Positions 1-13,615 of a stretch of DNA of 64,000 bases are shown piece after piece. Within the stretch, counting starts at the first letter, position 1. Each line of letters starts with the position of its first letter. The translations under genes and the position numbers were made by a program. The notes beneath the pieces were generated by a model. That model saw only the letters and a list, made by a program, of their open reading frames with translations, was not told the origin of the DNA and searched no databases. This DNA comes from Terebella lapidaria (taxonomy: Eukaryota > Annelida > Polychaeta > Terebellida > Terebellidae), in contig OX424562.1 in assembly GCA_949152475.1 (NCBI GenBank), forward strand, positions 39,108,157 to 39,172,156. Direction: 5' to 3'.

Positions 1-60
1 ATGATTGCCCAACTGCAAACTGCCCTGAACATGGGGATATGTTGGATGATAGTTAAACAT
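1..60 (-). pseudogene. 5' end of a forkhead copy cut by the window edge
   Basis: This is the first 20 codons of the forkhead reading frame (ATG at 58-60, peptide beginning MFNYHPTYPHVQ), identical to the same part of the other copies. The rest of this copy lies left of the window, so the array continues in that direction. The only ATG in this frame at the 5' end is the one at 58-60. Confidence 0.85.
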
Positions 61-120
61 TCTCAGCAGCACTGGTTTGATATTGTTGTGTTAATGATTA
101 TTTGAACGATAATCACCTGC

Positions 121-127
121 CTATATA
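121..127 (-). promoter_or_regulatory. TATA-like box upstream of the forkhead reading frame
   Basis: On the minus strand GGGTATATAGG lies about 60 bases upstream of the forkhead ATG, and an ATTGG (inverted CCAAT) lies about 30 to 40 bases further upstream. The same box occurs in every unit, at 2832, 5543, 8254, 10965, 13676, 16385 and 19096. It looks like a retained RNA polymerase II promoter. Whether it is active cannot be told from sequence. Confidence 0.4.
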
Positions 128-529
128 CCCTGTTTTGAGCGTCACCAACTCAGCAAACCAATGAACTGCCTTCCAGATCACACATATGCACTGAGTAGAT
201 CAGTCCCACTCTGTGTCCCGTACACATCATTGATCACAGAGTGTCCCTCTGAACTGATTAGTCATGGTTAATGGAACATTCCAGATCAAAAGGTCATCCT
301 TGCTGACATATCCTCTGATCGTTTTGTTGTATTTTCTTCAAAGAAACTTTTATTGCATTTATCAGTTGCTGATTGCAATCGCCCTTGTGAATTCATTTGC
401 CTTCTAATAAGACCTGTATTGGAATCCACCCAATGCAATATGTCAAAGTATTGTGAATTTTCTGTAGGATTCAATCAAAATATCACATGCAGGTGTTGCC
501 CAAGCTTTGTATATTGAACATAAATACAT

Positions 530-537
530 AAAAAAAA
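530..537 (-). terminator. RNA polymerase III terminator of tRNA-Ser, unit 1
   Basis: An eight-base T run on the minus strand begins four bases after the 3' end of the tRNA. This is the usual class III stop signal. The same run follows the tRNA in every unit. Confidence 0.8.
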
Positions 538-541
538 TTAA

Positions 542-623
542 CGCTGCGAGCAGGGTTCGAACCTGCGCGGGAAAATCCCATTGGATTTCGAGTCCAACGC
601 CTTAACCACTCGGCCATCACAGC
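542..623 (-). tRNA. tRNA-Ser(CGA), array unit 1
   Basis: An 82-nt class II tRNA. The acceptor stem GCTGTGA pairs with TCGCAGC and the discriminator base is G. The anticodon loop CTCGAAA gives anticodon CGA, which reads the serine codon UCG. The variable arm is long (GGGA/TCCC) and the T stem GCAGG/CCTGC is perfect. Internal promoter boxes A (TGGCCGAGTGG) and B (GGTTCGAACCC) are both present, and a T8 terminator follows. No intron and no broken stem, so the gene looks functional. Confidence 0.95.
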
Positions 624-1914
624 TGACAATACTTCGTCATATCAACAACGAAAATGGGAAAATCATGCAATGATACAGAGACGCTAAATGCATCATACCT
701 TTCTTGTTGGATCTGTTCACTTAGCTGATTGCTGCTGGGTTGGAGTCCAATTATTGGTCGTATTTAAATCAATGTTGAATTGGGCAACCTCGGTCGTGCA
801 TTTCATCTTTCAAAGAAAAAGCAGTTGATAGGGTATGACAGTATGATTATAGTCCTTCAAAAATCGTGTCACTATGGAGCATGATAGTACCAGTTTTTCA
901 TAAAACGACGCTGAAGAGGACCCCTGTCAATTTGGTCCATTTTCAGATTGCAATTGCCGTGCTAGCATACATACAGCAAAACCTTTCTCTACTCCAAATC
1001 CCGGGGAGTACCATCAGGATTTTTGTTTTTCCCAAAACCAGAATTATACACGCACGCAAAATAAACCAGCACGTCTATCAATATCGCTGTGCGTGGTCTC
1101 CCTAGGCAACCATACATCTGGCGACATGACGTCACTTAAAATGGAATCCTCAATGTGTGAGGCTTCCCCACGTCTATTCCTGGCTTATAGCCTGCTGTTG
1201 CATGCGCATTGCTATGTTGGTACAGGTCATAGTGCATATTCAGAGACCAGGATTTTGGCGTGACACGTATGTATGGATCGAGGTGACAGTTGTGGAAATA
1301 AACATTACTGATGTATATTATACTGGAATATGACAGTATTGGATGGTTTTGAACGAAATATTGGCAAATGTTTTCTGTTGATAGACCTGATTACATCGTC
1401 AAGTTCATGCCTGTCTTGCTGCCGACCAACTTGATGCAAGTCATTCAAAATACCATATTGTGTGCGGATGGCCTGACCATGTGCCACTGCAATTCTCGTG
1501 CCTTATCACACAGGCGTACTGTGCTATGACCCTGAATCTTCAATTGTTGCTAATATTAAAAGTGCACCATAACCTAGAAATAATATTCCGATTGACTAAA
1601 TTATCACATAAACATTCACAGAAACCGAGTTGTGGTGGGCATGCATGTTGCATGCAAACTGTGTGCTCTAACAGGATGGTTCGAACTGGTTGCATTGTGT
1701 CACGATTTAATCAACCATTATTCTTTATTTCATATCTCGCAAGACATAAACAAAGTCTATAGACCAGCTTTGATTATCCAAATTCAAGCTGTTCATCTGG
1801 TAGATGGATATTTCAGGGATAAGTTTTATAACTAAATGAAGTGGCAGAAATAAAAATGTTTTGCAACAGCTATTTATTGCTACATACGTGAACATTTGTA
1901 AAACAAACAAAAAA
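624..1914. other. Non-coding spacer of the array unit
   Basis: About 1.3 kb between the tRNA and the forkhead copy, repeated in every unit. Short open frames of 60 to 100 codons occur on both strands but none resembles a known protein, and the copies are too similar to test for selection. Two regulatory-like motifs stand out: a GGCAAC half site near 1105 and a full CRE palindrome TGACGTCA at 1127-1134. Confidence 0.6.
1099..1134. promoter_or_regulatory. Partial X-box next to a CRE palindrome in the array unit
   Basis: CCCTAGGCAACC contains a good right half of an RFX X-box (RGYAAC). About 17 bases on lies TGACGTCA, the full CREB/ATF palindrome. The pair recurs in all eight units. X-box plus CRE is a known composite arrangement in animal promoters, but the left X-box half is poor, so this is a weak call. 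Confidence 0.25.
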
Positions 1915-2771
1915 TCAATGCCACCAATTATACTGGAGAGTGTTAGAATAGTCTTGGGTGAAAGCACAATACAGTTCAGAAACATCACACTCGAGGCTTG
2001 AGGTGGAGAATTTCATTTCTGTCTTGATGTCAGAAACACAAGGCGTCACTTCTGATGCAGTAGATGGCACTGCAGATTTAATTTGTTCCTGTCGTAGTTG
2101 TTTGGCAGCTTTCACCAGTTTGGCTTTCTTGTAGCGGTCACTGCCCTCCTTGAAACGAGATCGCCGCCGGAGAAGACTGCCACTGTCGAACATATCCTCA
2201 AAAGCTGGATCTATGGCCCACAAGCAACCCTTGTCGCCAGGTCGACGAACAGTTTTCACAAAACAGTCATTGAGTGTCAAGTTGTGACGAATGGTGCCAT
2301 GCCACTTCTTGTTTGAACAATAATATGAGAAACGACCTTCGATGTACTTAATGATCTCACGAAGTGTGGCTCTTTTCTCAGGGAGTTTACAATGGCCATA
2401 GAGATGAGAGCGATGTAGCTGTATGGTGGTTTCCCACTTCGTAGAGGTCGCTTGCGAGGGTGGGAATCTCCCTTCACATGATCTGTCACTTCTCTGGTGG
2501 CGTTTAAGTCACCAAGTCTTGCATTCACTTCACTTGCGATTGGTGATTCTTTAACACCATATGGAAGAGGAACACTGGCCAGACTGGGAGAGTTCAGGTT
2601 GCTAGAACGTGTCTCTGTGTAGCTTCCAGAATATGGAAGTACATGCAACACATGACTCTCATGGTGCGTGCTTGGAGTGATGTAGTCAGGTGGATATTGG
2701 AATCCGTACTGATGATTGCCCAACTGCAAACTGCCCTGAACATGGGGATATGTTGGATGATAGTTAAACAT
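1915..2771 (-). pseudogene. Forkhead (FoxE-like) gene copy 1, frameshifted in the DNA-binding domain
   Basis: The forkhead family are winged-helix DNA-binding transcription factors acting in the nucleus. The frame starts at the ATG at 2769-2771 (MFNYHPTYPH). An open N-terminal part of about 113 residues leads into [17 protein letters not shown], the start of the domain. One missing base near 2384, compared with copy 8, then throws the frame off. The second half of the domain ([33 protein letters not shown]) and the tail to the stop at 1915 lie in the other frame. Without the deletion it would be a 285-residue single-exon protein. The wing sequence [14 protein letters not shown] is most like FoxE proteins. 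This copy has Val where most others have Ala (KSAVPS), shared with copy 4. Confidence 0.85.
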
Positions 2772-3252
2772 TCTCAGCAGCACTGGTTTGATATTGTTGT
2801 GTTAATGATTATTTGAACGATAATCACCTGCCTATATACCCTGTTTTGAGCGTCACCAACTCAGCAAACCAATGAACTGCCTTCCAGATCACACATATGC
2901 ACTGAGTAGATCAGTCCCACTCTGTGTCCCGTACACATCATTGATCACAGAGTGTCCCTCTGAACTGATTAGTCATGGTTAATGGAACATTCCAGATCAA
3001 AAGGTCATCCTTGCTGACATATCCTCTGATCGTTTTGTTGTATTTTCTTCAAAGAAACTTTTATTGCATTTATCAGTTGCTGATTGCAATCGCCCTTGTG
3101 AATTCATTTGCCTTCTAATAAGACCTGTATTGGAATCCACCCAATGCAATATGTCAAAGTATTGTGAATTTTCTGTAGGATTCAATCAAAATATCACATG
3201 CAGGTGTTGCCCAAGCTTTGTATATTGAACATAAATACATAAAAAAAATTAA

Positions 3253-3334
3253 CGCTGCGAGCAGGGTTCGAACCTGCGCGGGAAAATCCCATTGGATTTC
3301 GAGTCCAACGCCTTAACCACTCGGCCATCACAGC
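3253..3334 (-). tRNA. tRNA-Ser(CGA), array unit 2
   Basis: Base-for-base the same 82-nt gene as the unit 1 copy at 542-623, with the same T8 terminator at 3241-3248. Intact. Confidence 0.95.
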
Positions 3335-4625
3335 TGACAATACTTCGTCATATCAACAACGAAAATGGGAAAATCATGCAATGATACAGAGACGCTAAAT
3401 GCATCATACCTTTCTTGTTGGATCTGTTCACTTAGCTGATTGCTGCTGGGTTGGAGTCCAATTATTGGTCGTATTTAAATCAATGTTGAATTGGGCAACC
3501 TCGGTCGTGCATTTCATCTTTCAAAGAAAAAGCAGTTGATAGGGTATGACAGTATGATTATAGTCCTTCAAAAATCGTGTCACTATGGAGCATGATAGTA
3601 CCAGTTTTTCATAAAACGACGCTGAAGAGGACCCCTGTCAATTTGGTCCATTTTCAGATTGCAATTGCCGTGCTAGCATACATACAGCAAAACCTTTCTC
3701 TACTCCAAATCCCGGGGAGTACCATCAGGATTTTTGTTTTTCCCAAAACCAGAATTATACACGCACGCAAAATAAACCAGCACGTCTATCAATATCGCTG
3801 TGCGTGGTCTCCCTAGGCAACCATACATCTGGCGACATGACGTCACTTAAAATGGAATCCTCAATGTGTGAGGCTTCCCCACGTCTATTCCTGGCTTATA
3901 GCCTGCTGTTGCATGCGCATTGCTATGTTGGTACAGGTCATAGTGCATATTCAGAGACCAGGATTTTGGCGTGACACGTATGTATGGATCGAGGTGACAG
4001 TTGTGGAAATAAACATTACTGATGTATATTATACTGGAATATGACAGTATTGGATGGTTTTGAACGAAATATTGGCAAATGTTTTCTGTTGATAGACCTG
4101 ATTACATCGTCAAGTTCATGCCTGTCTTGCTGCCGACCAACTTGATGCAAGTCATTCAAAATACCATATTGTGTGCGGATGGCCTGACCATGTGCCACTG
4201 CAATTCTCGTGCCTTATCACACAGGCGTACTGTGCTATGACCCTGAATCTTCAATTGTTGCTAATATTAAAAGTGCACCATAACCTAGAAATAATATTCC
4301 GATTGACTAAATTATCACATAAACATTCACAGAAACCGAGTTGTGGTGGGCATGCATGTTGCATGCAAACTGTGTGCTCTAACAGGATGGTTCGAACTGG
4401 TTGCATTGTGTCACGATTTAATCAACCATTATTCTTTATTTCATATCTCGCAAGACATAAACAAAGTCTATAGACCAGCTTTGATTATCCAAATTCAAGC
4501 TGTTCATCTGGTAGATGGATATTTCAGGGATAAGTTTTATAACTAAATGAAGTGGCAGAAATAAAAATGTTTTGCAACAGCTATTTATTGCTACATACGT
4601 GAACATTTGTAAAACAAACAAAAAA

Positions 4626-5482
4626 TCAATGCCACCAATTATACTGGAGAGTGTTAGAATAGTCTTGGGTGAAAGCACAATACAGTTCAGAAACATCACA
4701 CTCGAGGCTTGAGGTGGAGAATTTCATTTCTGTCTTGATGTCAGAAACACAAGGCGTCACTTCTGATGCAGTAGATGGCGCTGCAGATTTAATTTGTTCC
4801 TGTCGTAGTTGTTTGGCAGCTTTCACCAGTTTGGCTTTCTTGTAGCGGTCACTGCCCTCCTTGAAACGAGATCGCCGCCGGAGAAGACTGCCACTGTCGA
4901 ACATATCCTCAAAAGCTGGATCTATGGCCCACAAGCAACCCTTGTCGCCAGGTCGACGAACAGTTTTCACAAAACAGTCATTGAGTGTCAAGTTGTGACG
5001 AATGGTGCCATGCCACTTCTTGTTTGAACAATAATATGAGAAACGACCTTCGATGTACTTAATGATCTCACGAAGTGTGGCTCTTTTCTCAGGGAGTTTA
5101 CAATGGCCATAGAGATGAGAGCGATGTAGCTGTATGGTGGTTTCCCACTTCGTAGAGGTCGCTTGCGAGGGTGGGAATCTCCCTTCACATGATCTGTCAC
5201 TTCTCTGGTGGCGTTTAAGTCACCAAGTCTTGCATTCACTTCACTTGCGATTGGTGATTCTTTAACACCATATGGAAGAGGAACACTGGCCAGACTGGGA
5301 GAGTTCAGGTTGCTAGAACGTGTCTCTGTGTAGCTTCCAGAATATGGAAGTACATGCAACACATGACTCTCATGGTGCGTGCTTGGAGTGATGTAGTCAG
5401 GTGGATATTGGAATCCGTACTGATGATTGCCCAACTGCAAACTGCCCTGAACATGGGGATATGTTGGATGATAGTTAAACAT
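4626..5482 (-). pseudogene. Forkhead (FoxE-like) copy 2, frameshifted
   Basis: Same layout and same one-base loss in the domain as copy 1. It differs from copy 1 in carrying the common Ala variant (KSAAPS). Confidence 0.85.
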
Positions 5483-5963
5483 TCTCAGCAGCACTGGTTT
5501 GATATTGTTGTGTTAATGATTATTTGAACGATAATCACCTGCCTATATACCCTGTTTTGAGCGTCACCAACTCAGCAAACCAATGAACTGCCTTCCAGAT
5601 CACACATATGCACTGAGTAGATCAGTCCCACTCTGTGTCCCGTACACATCATTGATCACAGAGTGTCCCTCTGAACTGATTAGTCATGGTTAATGGAACA
5701 TTCCAGATCAAAAGGTCATCCTTGCTGACATATCCTCTGATCGTTTTGTTGTATTTTCTTCAAAGAAACTTTTATTGCATTTATCAGTTGCTGATTGCAA
5801 TCGCCCTTGTGAATTCATTTGCCTTCTAATAAGACCTGTATTGGAATCCACCCAATGCAATATGTCAAAGTATTGTGAATTTTCTGTAGGATTCAATCAA
5901 AATATCACATGCAGGTGTTGCCCAAGCTTTGTATATTGAACATAAATACATAAAAAAAATTAA

Positions 5964-6045
5964 CGCTGCGAGCAGGGTTCGAACCTGCGCGGGAAAATCC
6001 CATTGGATTTCGAGTCCAACGCCTTAACCACTCGGCCATCACAGC
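5964..6045 (-). tRNA. tRNA-Ser(CGA), array unit 3
   Basis: Identical to the unit 1 gene, with all stems and both internal promoter boxes intact and a T8 run after it. Confidence 0.95.
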
Positions 6046-7336
6046 TGACAATACTTCGTCATATCAACAACGAAAATGGGAAAATCATGCAATGATACAG
6101 AGACGCTAAATGCATCATACCTTTCTTGTTGGATCTGTTCACTTAGCTGATTGCTGCTGGGTTGGAGTCCAATTATTGGTCGTATTTAAATCAATGTTGA
6201 ATTGGGCAACCTCGGTCGTGCATTTCATCTTTCAAAGAAAAAGCAGTTGATAGGGTATGACAGTATGATTATAGTCCTTCAAAAATCGTGTCACTATGGA
6301 GCATGATAGTACCAGTTTTTCATAAAACGACGCTGAAGAGGACCCCTGTCAATTTGGTCCATTTTCAGATTGCAATTGCCGTGCTAGCATACATACAGCA
6401 AAACCTTTCTCTACTCCAAATCCCGGGGAGTACCATCAGGATTTTTGTTTTTCCCAAAACCAGAATTATACACGCACGCAAAATAAACCAGCACGTCTAT
6501 CAATATCGCTGTGCGTGGTCTCCCTAGGCAACCATACATCTGGCGACATGACGTCACTTAAAATGGAATCCTCAATGTGTGAGGCTTCCCCACGTCTATT
6601 CCTGGCTTATAGCCTGCTGTTGCATGCGCATTGCTATGTTGGTACAGGTCATAGTGCATATTCAGAGACCAGGATTTTGGCGTGACACGTATGTATGGAT
6701 CGAGGTGACAGTTGTGGAAATAAACATTACTGATGTATATTATACTGGAATATGACAGTATTGGATGGTTTTGAACGAAATATTGGCAAATGTTTTCTGT
6801 TGATAGACCTGATTACATCGTCAAGTTCATGCCTGTCTTGCTGCCGACCAACTTGATGCAAGTCATTCAAAATACCATATTGTGTGCGGATGGCCTGACC
6901 ATGTGCCACTGCAATTCTCGTGCCTTATCACACAGGCGTACTGTGCTATGACCCTGAATCTTCAATTGTTGCTAATATTAAAAGTGCACCATAACCTAGA
7001 AATAATATTCCGATTGACTAAATTATCACATAAACATTCACAGAAACCGAGTTGTGGTGGGCATGCATGTTGCATGCAAACTGTGTGCTCTAACAGGATG
7101 GTTCGAACTGGTTGCATTGTGTCACGATTTAATCAACCATTATTCTTTATTTCATATCTCGCAAGACATAAACAAAGTCTATAGACCAGCTTTGATTATC
7201 CAAATTCAAGCTGTTCATCTGGTAGATGGATATTTCAGGGATAAGTTTTATAACTAAATGAAGTGGCAGAAATAAAAATGTTTTGCAACAGCTATTTATT
7301 GCTACATACGTGAACATTTGTAAAACAAACAAAAAA

Positions 7337-8193
7337 TCAATGCCACCAATTATACTGGAGAGTGTTAGAATAGTCTTGGGTGAAAGCACAATACAGTTCA
7401 GAAACATCACACTCGAGGCTTGAGGTGGAGAATTTCATTTCTGTCTTGATGTCAGAAACACAAGGCGTCACTTCTGATGCAGTAGATGGCGCTGCAGATT
7501 TAATTTGTTCCTGTCGTAGTTGTTTGGCAGCTTTCACCAGTTTGGCTTTCTTGTAGCGGTCACTGCCCTCCTTGAAACGAGATCGCCGCCGGAGAAGACT
7601 GCCACTGTCGAACATATCCTCAAAAGCTGGATCTATGGCCCACAAGCAACCCTTGTCGCCAGGTCGACGAACAGTTTTCACAAAACAGTCATTGAGTGTC
7701 AAGTTGTGACGAATGGTGCCATGCCACTTCTTGTTTGAACAATAATATGAGAAACGACCTTCGATGTACTTAATGATCTCACGAAGTGTGGCTCTTTTCT
7801 CAGGGAGTTTACAATGGCCATAGAGATGAGAGCGATGTAGCTGTATGGTGGTTTCCCACTTCGTAGAGGTCGCTTGCGAGGGTGGGAATCTCCCTTCACA
7901 TGATCTGTCACTTCTCTGGTGGCGTTTAAGTCACCAAGTCTTGCATTCACTTCACTTGCGATTGGTGATTCTTTAACACCATATGGAAGAGGAACACTGG
8001 CCAGACTGGGAGAGTTCAGGTTGCTAGAACGTGTCTCTGTGTAGCTTCCAGAATATGGAAGTACATGCAACACATGACTCTCATGGTGCGTGCTTGGAGT
8101 GATGTAGTCAGGTGGATATTGGAATCCGTACTGATGATTGCCCAACTGCAAACTGCCCTGAACATGGGGATATGTTGGATGATAGTTAAACAT
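7337..8193 (-). pseudogene. Forkhead (FoxE-like) copy 3, frameshifted
   Basis: Shares the domain frameshift of copy 1 and the Ala variant of copy 2. No difference from copy 2 was noticed in the protein. Confidence 0.85.
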
Positions 8194-8674
8194 TCTCAGC
8201 AGCACTGGTTTGATATTGTTGTGTTAATGATTATTTGAACGATAATCACCTGCCTATATACCCTGTTTTGAGCGTCACCAACTCAGCAAACCAATGAACT
8301 GCCTTCCAGATCACACATATGCACTGAGTAGATCAGTCCCACTCTGTGTCCCGTACACATCATTGATCACAGAGTGTCCCTCTGAACTGATTAGTCATGG
8401 TTAATGGAACATTCCAGATCAAAAGGTCATCCTTGCTGACATATCCTCTGATCGTTTTGTTGTATTTTCTTCAAAGAAACTTTTATTGCATTTATCAGTT
8501 GCTGATTGCAATCGCCCTTGTGAATTCATTTGCCTTCTAATAAGACCTGTATTGGAATCCACCCAATGCAATATGTCAAAGTATTGTGAATTTTCTGTAG
8601 GATTCAATCAAAATATCACATGCAGGTGTTGCCCAAGCTTTGTATATTGAACATAAATACATAAAAAAAATTAA

Positions 8675-8756
8675 CGCTGCGAGCAGGGTTCGAACCTGCG
8701 CGGGAAAATCCCATTGGATTTCGAGTCCAACGCCTTAACCACTCGGCCATCACAGC
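8675..8756 (-). tRNA. tRNA-Ser(CGA), array unit 4
   Basis: Identical to the unit 1 gene, with its own T8 terminator. Confidence 0.95.
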
Positions 8757-10047
8757 TGACAATACTTCGTCATATCAACAACGAAAATGGGAAAATCATG
8801 CAATGATACAGAGACGCTAAATGCATCATACCTTTCTTGTTGGATCTGTTCACTTAGCTGATTGCTGCTGGGTTGGAGTCCAATTATTGGTCGTATTTAA
8901 ATCAATGTTGAATTGGGCAACCTCGGTCGTGCATTTCATCTTTCAAAGAAAAAGCAGTTGATAGGGTATGACAGTATGATTATAGTCCTTCAAAAATCGT
9001 GTCACTATGGAGCATGATAGTACCAGTTTTTCATAAAACGACGCTGAAGAGGACCCCTGTCAATTTGGTCCATTTTCAGATTGCAATTGCCGTGCTAGCA
9101 TACATACAGCAAAACCTTTCTCTACTCCAAATCCCGGGGAGTACCATCAGGATTTTTGTTTTTCCCAAAACCAGAATTATACACGCACGCAAAATAAACC
9201 AGCACGTCTATCAATATCGCTGTGCGTGGTCTCCCTAGGCAACCATACATCTGGCGACATGACGTCACTTAAAATGGAATCCTCAATGTGTGAGGCTTCC
9301 CCACGTCTATTCCTGGCTTATAGCCTGCTGTTGCATGCGCATTGCTATGTTGGTACAGGTCATAGTGCATATTCAGAGACCAGGATTTTGGCGTGACACG
9401 TATGTATGGATCGAGGTGACAGTTGTGGAAATAAACATTACTGATGTATATTATACTGGAATATGACAGTATTGGATGGTTTTGAACGAAATATTGGCAA
9501 ATGTTTTCTGTTGATAGACCTGATTACATCGTCAAGTTCATGCCTGTCTTGCTGCCGACCAACTTGATGCAAGTCATTCAAAATACCATATTGTGTGCGG
9601 ATGGCCTGACCATGTGCCACTGCAATTCTCGTGCCTTATCACACAGGCGTACTGTGCTATGACCCTGAATCTTCAATTGTTGCTAATATTAAAAGTGCAC
9701 CATAACCTAGAAATAATATTCCGATTGACTAAATTATCACATAAACATTCACAGAAACCGAGTTGTGGTGGGCATGCATGTTGCATGCAAACTGTGTGCT
9801 CTAACAGGATGGTTCGAACTGGTTGCATTGTGTCACGATTTAATCAACCATTATTCTTTATTTCATATCTCGCAAGACATAAACAAAGTCTATAGACCAG
9901 CTTTGATTATCCAAATTCAAGCTGTTCATCTGGTAGATGGATATTTCAGGGATAAGTTTTATAACTAAATGAAGTGGCAGAAATAAAAATGTTTTGCAAC
10001 AGCTATTTATTGCTACATACGTGAACATTTGTAAAACAAACAAAAAA

Positions 10048-10904
10048 TCAATGCCACCAATTATACTGGAGAGTGTTAGAATAGTCTTGGGTGAAAGCAC
10101 AATACAGTTCAGAAACATCACACTCGAGGCTTGAGGTGGAGAATTTCATTTCTGTCTTGATGTCAGAAACACAAGGCGTCACTTCTGATGCAGTAGATGG
10201 CACTGCAGATTTAATTTGTTCCTGTCGTAGTTGTTTGGCAGCTTTCACCAGTTTGGCTTTCTTGTAGCGGTCACTGCCCTCCTTGAAACGAGATCGCCGC
10301 CGGAGAAGACTGCCACTGTCGAACATATCCTCAAAAGCTGGATCTATGGCCCACAAGCAACCCTTGTCGCCAGGTCGACGAACAGTTTTCACAAAACAGT
10401 CATTGAGTGTCAAGTTGTGACGAATGGTGCCATGCCACTTCTTGTTTGAACAATAATATGAGAAACGACCTTCGATGTACTTAATGATCTCACGAAGTGT
10501 GGCTCTTTTCTCAGGGAGTTTACAATGGCCATAGAGATGAGAGCGATGTAGCTGTATGGTGGTTTCCCACTTCGTAGAGGTCGCTTGCGAGGGTGGGAAT
10601 CTCCCTTCACATGATCTGTCACTTCTCTGGTGGCGTTTAAGTCACCAAGTCTTGCATTCACTTCACTTGCGATTGGTGATTCTTTAACACCATATGGAAG
10701 AGGAACACTGGCCAGACTGGGAGAGTTCAGGTTGCTAGAACGTGTCTCTGTGTAGCTTCCAGAATATGGAAGTACATGCAACACATGACTCTCATGGTGC
10801 GTGCTTGGAGTGATGTAGTCAGGTGGATATTGGAATCCGTACTGATGATTGCCCAACTGCAAACTGCCCTGAACATGGGGATATGTTGGATGATAGTTAA
10901 ACAT
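10048..10904 (-). pseudogene. Forkhead (FoxE-like) copy 4, frameshifted
   Basis: Same frameshift. It carries the Val variant (KSAVPS) otherwise seen only in copy 1, so copies 1 and 4, three units apart, are linked by a shared base. Confidence 0.85.
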
Positions 10905-11385
10905 TCTCAGCAGCACTGGTTTGATATTGTTGTGTTAATGATTATTTGAACGATAATCACCTGCCTATATACCCTGTTTTGAGCGTCACCAACTCAGCAA
11001 ACCAATGAACTGCCTTCCAGATCACACATATGCACTGAGTAGATCAGTCCCACTCTGTGTCCCGTACACATCATTGATCACAGAGTGTCCCTCTGAACTG
11101 ATTAGTCATGGTTAATGGAACATTCCAGATCAAAAGGTCATCCTTGCTGACATATCCTCTGATCGTTTTGTTGTATTTTCTTCAAAGAAACTTTTATTGC
11201 ATTTATCAGTTGCTGATTGCAATCGCCCTTGTGAATTCATTTGCCTTCTAATAAGACCTGTATTGGAATCCACCCAATGCAATATGTCAAAGTATTGTGA
11301 ATTTTCTGTAGGATTCAATCAAAATATCACATGCAGGTGTTGCCCAAGCTTTGTATATTGAACATAAATACATAAAAAAAATTAA

Positions 11386-11467
11386 CGCTGCGAGCAGGGT
11401 TCGAACCTGCGCGGGAAAATCCCATTGGATTTCGAGTCCAACGCCTTAACCACTCGGCCATCACAGC
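11386..11467 (-). tRNA. tRNA-Ser(CGA), array unit 5
   Basis: Identical to the unit 1 gene, with its own T8 terminator. Confidence 0.95.
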
Positions 11468-12758
11468 TGACAATACTTCGTCATATCAACAACGAAAATG
11501 GGAAAATCATGCAATGATACAGAGACGCTAAATGCATCATACCTTTCTTGTTGGATCTGTTCACTTAGCTGATTGCTGCTGGGTTGGAGTCCAATTATTG
11601 GTCGTATTTAAATCAATGTTGAATTGGGCAACCTCGGTCGTGCATTTCATCTTTCAAAGAAAAAGCAGTTGATAGGGTATGACAGTATGATTATAGTCCT
11701 TCAAAAATCGTGTCACTATGGAGCATGATAGTACCAGTTTTTCATAAAACGACGCTGAAGAGGACCCCTGTCAATTTGGTCCATTTTCAGATTGCAATTG
11801 CCGTGCTAGCATACATACAGCAAAACCTTTCTCTACTCCAAATCCCGGGGAGTACCATCAGGATTTTTGTTTTTCCCAAAACCAGAATTATACACGCACG
11901 CAAAATAAACCAGCACGTCTATCAATATCGCTGTGCGTGGTCTCCCTAGGCAACCATACATCTGGCGACATGACGTCACTTAAAATGGAATCCTCAATGT
12001 GTGAGGCTTCCCCACGTCTATTCCTGGCTTATAGCCTGCTGTTGCATGCGCATTGCTATGTTGGTACAGGTCATAGTGCATATTCAGAGACCAGGATTTT
12101 GGCGTGACACGTATGTATGGATCGAGGTGACAGTTGTGGAAATAAACATTACTGATGTATATTATACTGGAATATGACAGTATTGGATGGTTTTGAACGA
12201 AATATTGGCAAATGTTTTCTGTTGATAGACCTGATTACATCGTCAAGTTCATGCCTGTCTTGCTGCCGACCAACTTGATGCAAGTCATTCAAAATACCAT
12301 ATTGTGTGCGGATGGCCTGACCATGTGCCACTGCAATTCTCGTGCCTTATCACACAGGCGTACTGTGCTATGACCCTGAATCTTCAATTGTTGCTAATAT
12401 TAAAAGTGCACCATAACCTAGAAATAATATTCCGATTGACTAAATTATCACATAAACATTCACAGAAACCGAGTTGTGGTGGGCATGCATGTTGCATGCA
12501 AACTGTGTGCTCTAACAGGATGGTTCGAACTGGTTGCATTGTGTCACGATTTAATCAACCATTATTCTTTATTTCATATCTCGCAAGACATAAACAAAGT
12601 CTATAGACCAGCTTTGATTATCCAAATTCAAGCTGTTCATCTGGTAGATGGATATTTCAGGGATAAGTTTTATAACTAAATGAAGTGGCAGAAATAAAAA
12701 TGTTTTGCAACAGCTATTTATTGCTACATACGTGAACATTTGTAAAACAAACAAAAAA

Positions 12759-13615
12759 TCAATGCCACCAATTATACTGGAGAGTGTTAGAATAGTCTTG
12801 GGTGAAAGCACAATACAGTTCAGAAACATCACACTCGAGGCTTGAGGTGGAGAATTTCATTTCTGTCTTGATGTCAGAAACACAAGGCGTCACTTCTGAT
12901 GCAGTAGATGGCGCTGCAGATTTAATTTGTTCCTGTCGTAGTTGTTTGGCAGCTTTCACCAGTTTGGCTTTCTTGTAGCGGTCACTGCCCTCCTTGAAAC
13001 GAGATCGCCGCCGGAGAAGACTGCCACTGTCGAACATATCCTCAAAAGCTGGATCTATGGCCCACAAGCAACCCTTGTCGCCAGGTCGACGAACAGTTTT
13101 CACAAAACAGTCATTGAGTGTCAAGTTGTGACGAATGGTGCCATGCCACTTCTTGTTTGAACAATAATATGAGAAACGACCTTCGATGTACTTAATGATC
13201 TCACGAAGTGTGGCTCTTTTCTCAGGGAGTTTACAATGGCCATAGAGATGAGAGCGATGTAGCTGTATGGTGGTTTCCCACTTCGTAGAGGTCGCTTGCG
13301 AGGGTGGGAATCTCCCTTCACATGATCTGTCACTTCTCTGGTGGCGTTTAAGTCACCAAGTCTTGCATTCACTTCACTTGCGATTGGTGATTCTTTAACA
13401 CCATATGGAAGAGGAACACTGGCCAGACTGGGAGAGTTCAGGTTGCTAGAACGTGTCTCTGTGTAGCTTCCAGAATATGGAAGTACATGCAACACATGAC
13501 TCTCATGGTGCGTGCTTGGAGTGATGTAGTCAGGTGGATATTGGAATCCGTACTGATGATTGCCCAACTGCAAACTGCCCTGAACATGGGGATATGTTGG
13601 ATGATAGTTAAACAT
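12759..13615 (-). pseudogene. Forkhead (FoxE-like) copy 5, frameshifted
   Basis: Same frameshift and Ala variant as copies 2 and 3. Confidence 0.85.

Noticed and set aside
866-1105. Open frames of 60 to 100 codons repeated in every array unit as possible small genes
   Set aside because: They repeat only because the units are nearly identical. No known domain, and there is too little variation to test for coding constraint.
1674-1690. GGTTCGAAC as a second tRNA B box in the unit
   Set aside because: No A box, stems or terminator around it.
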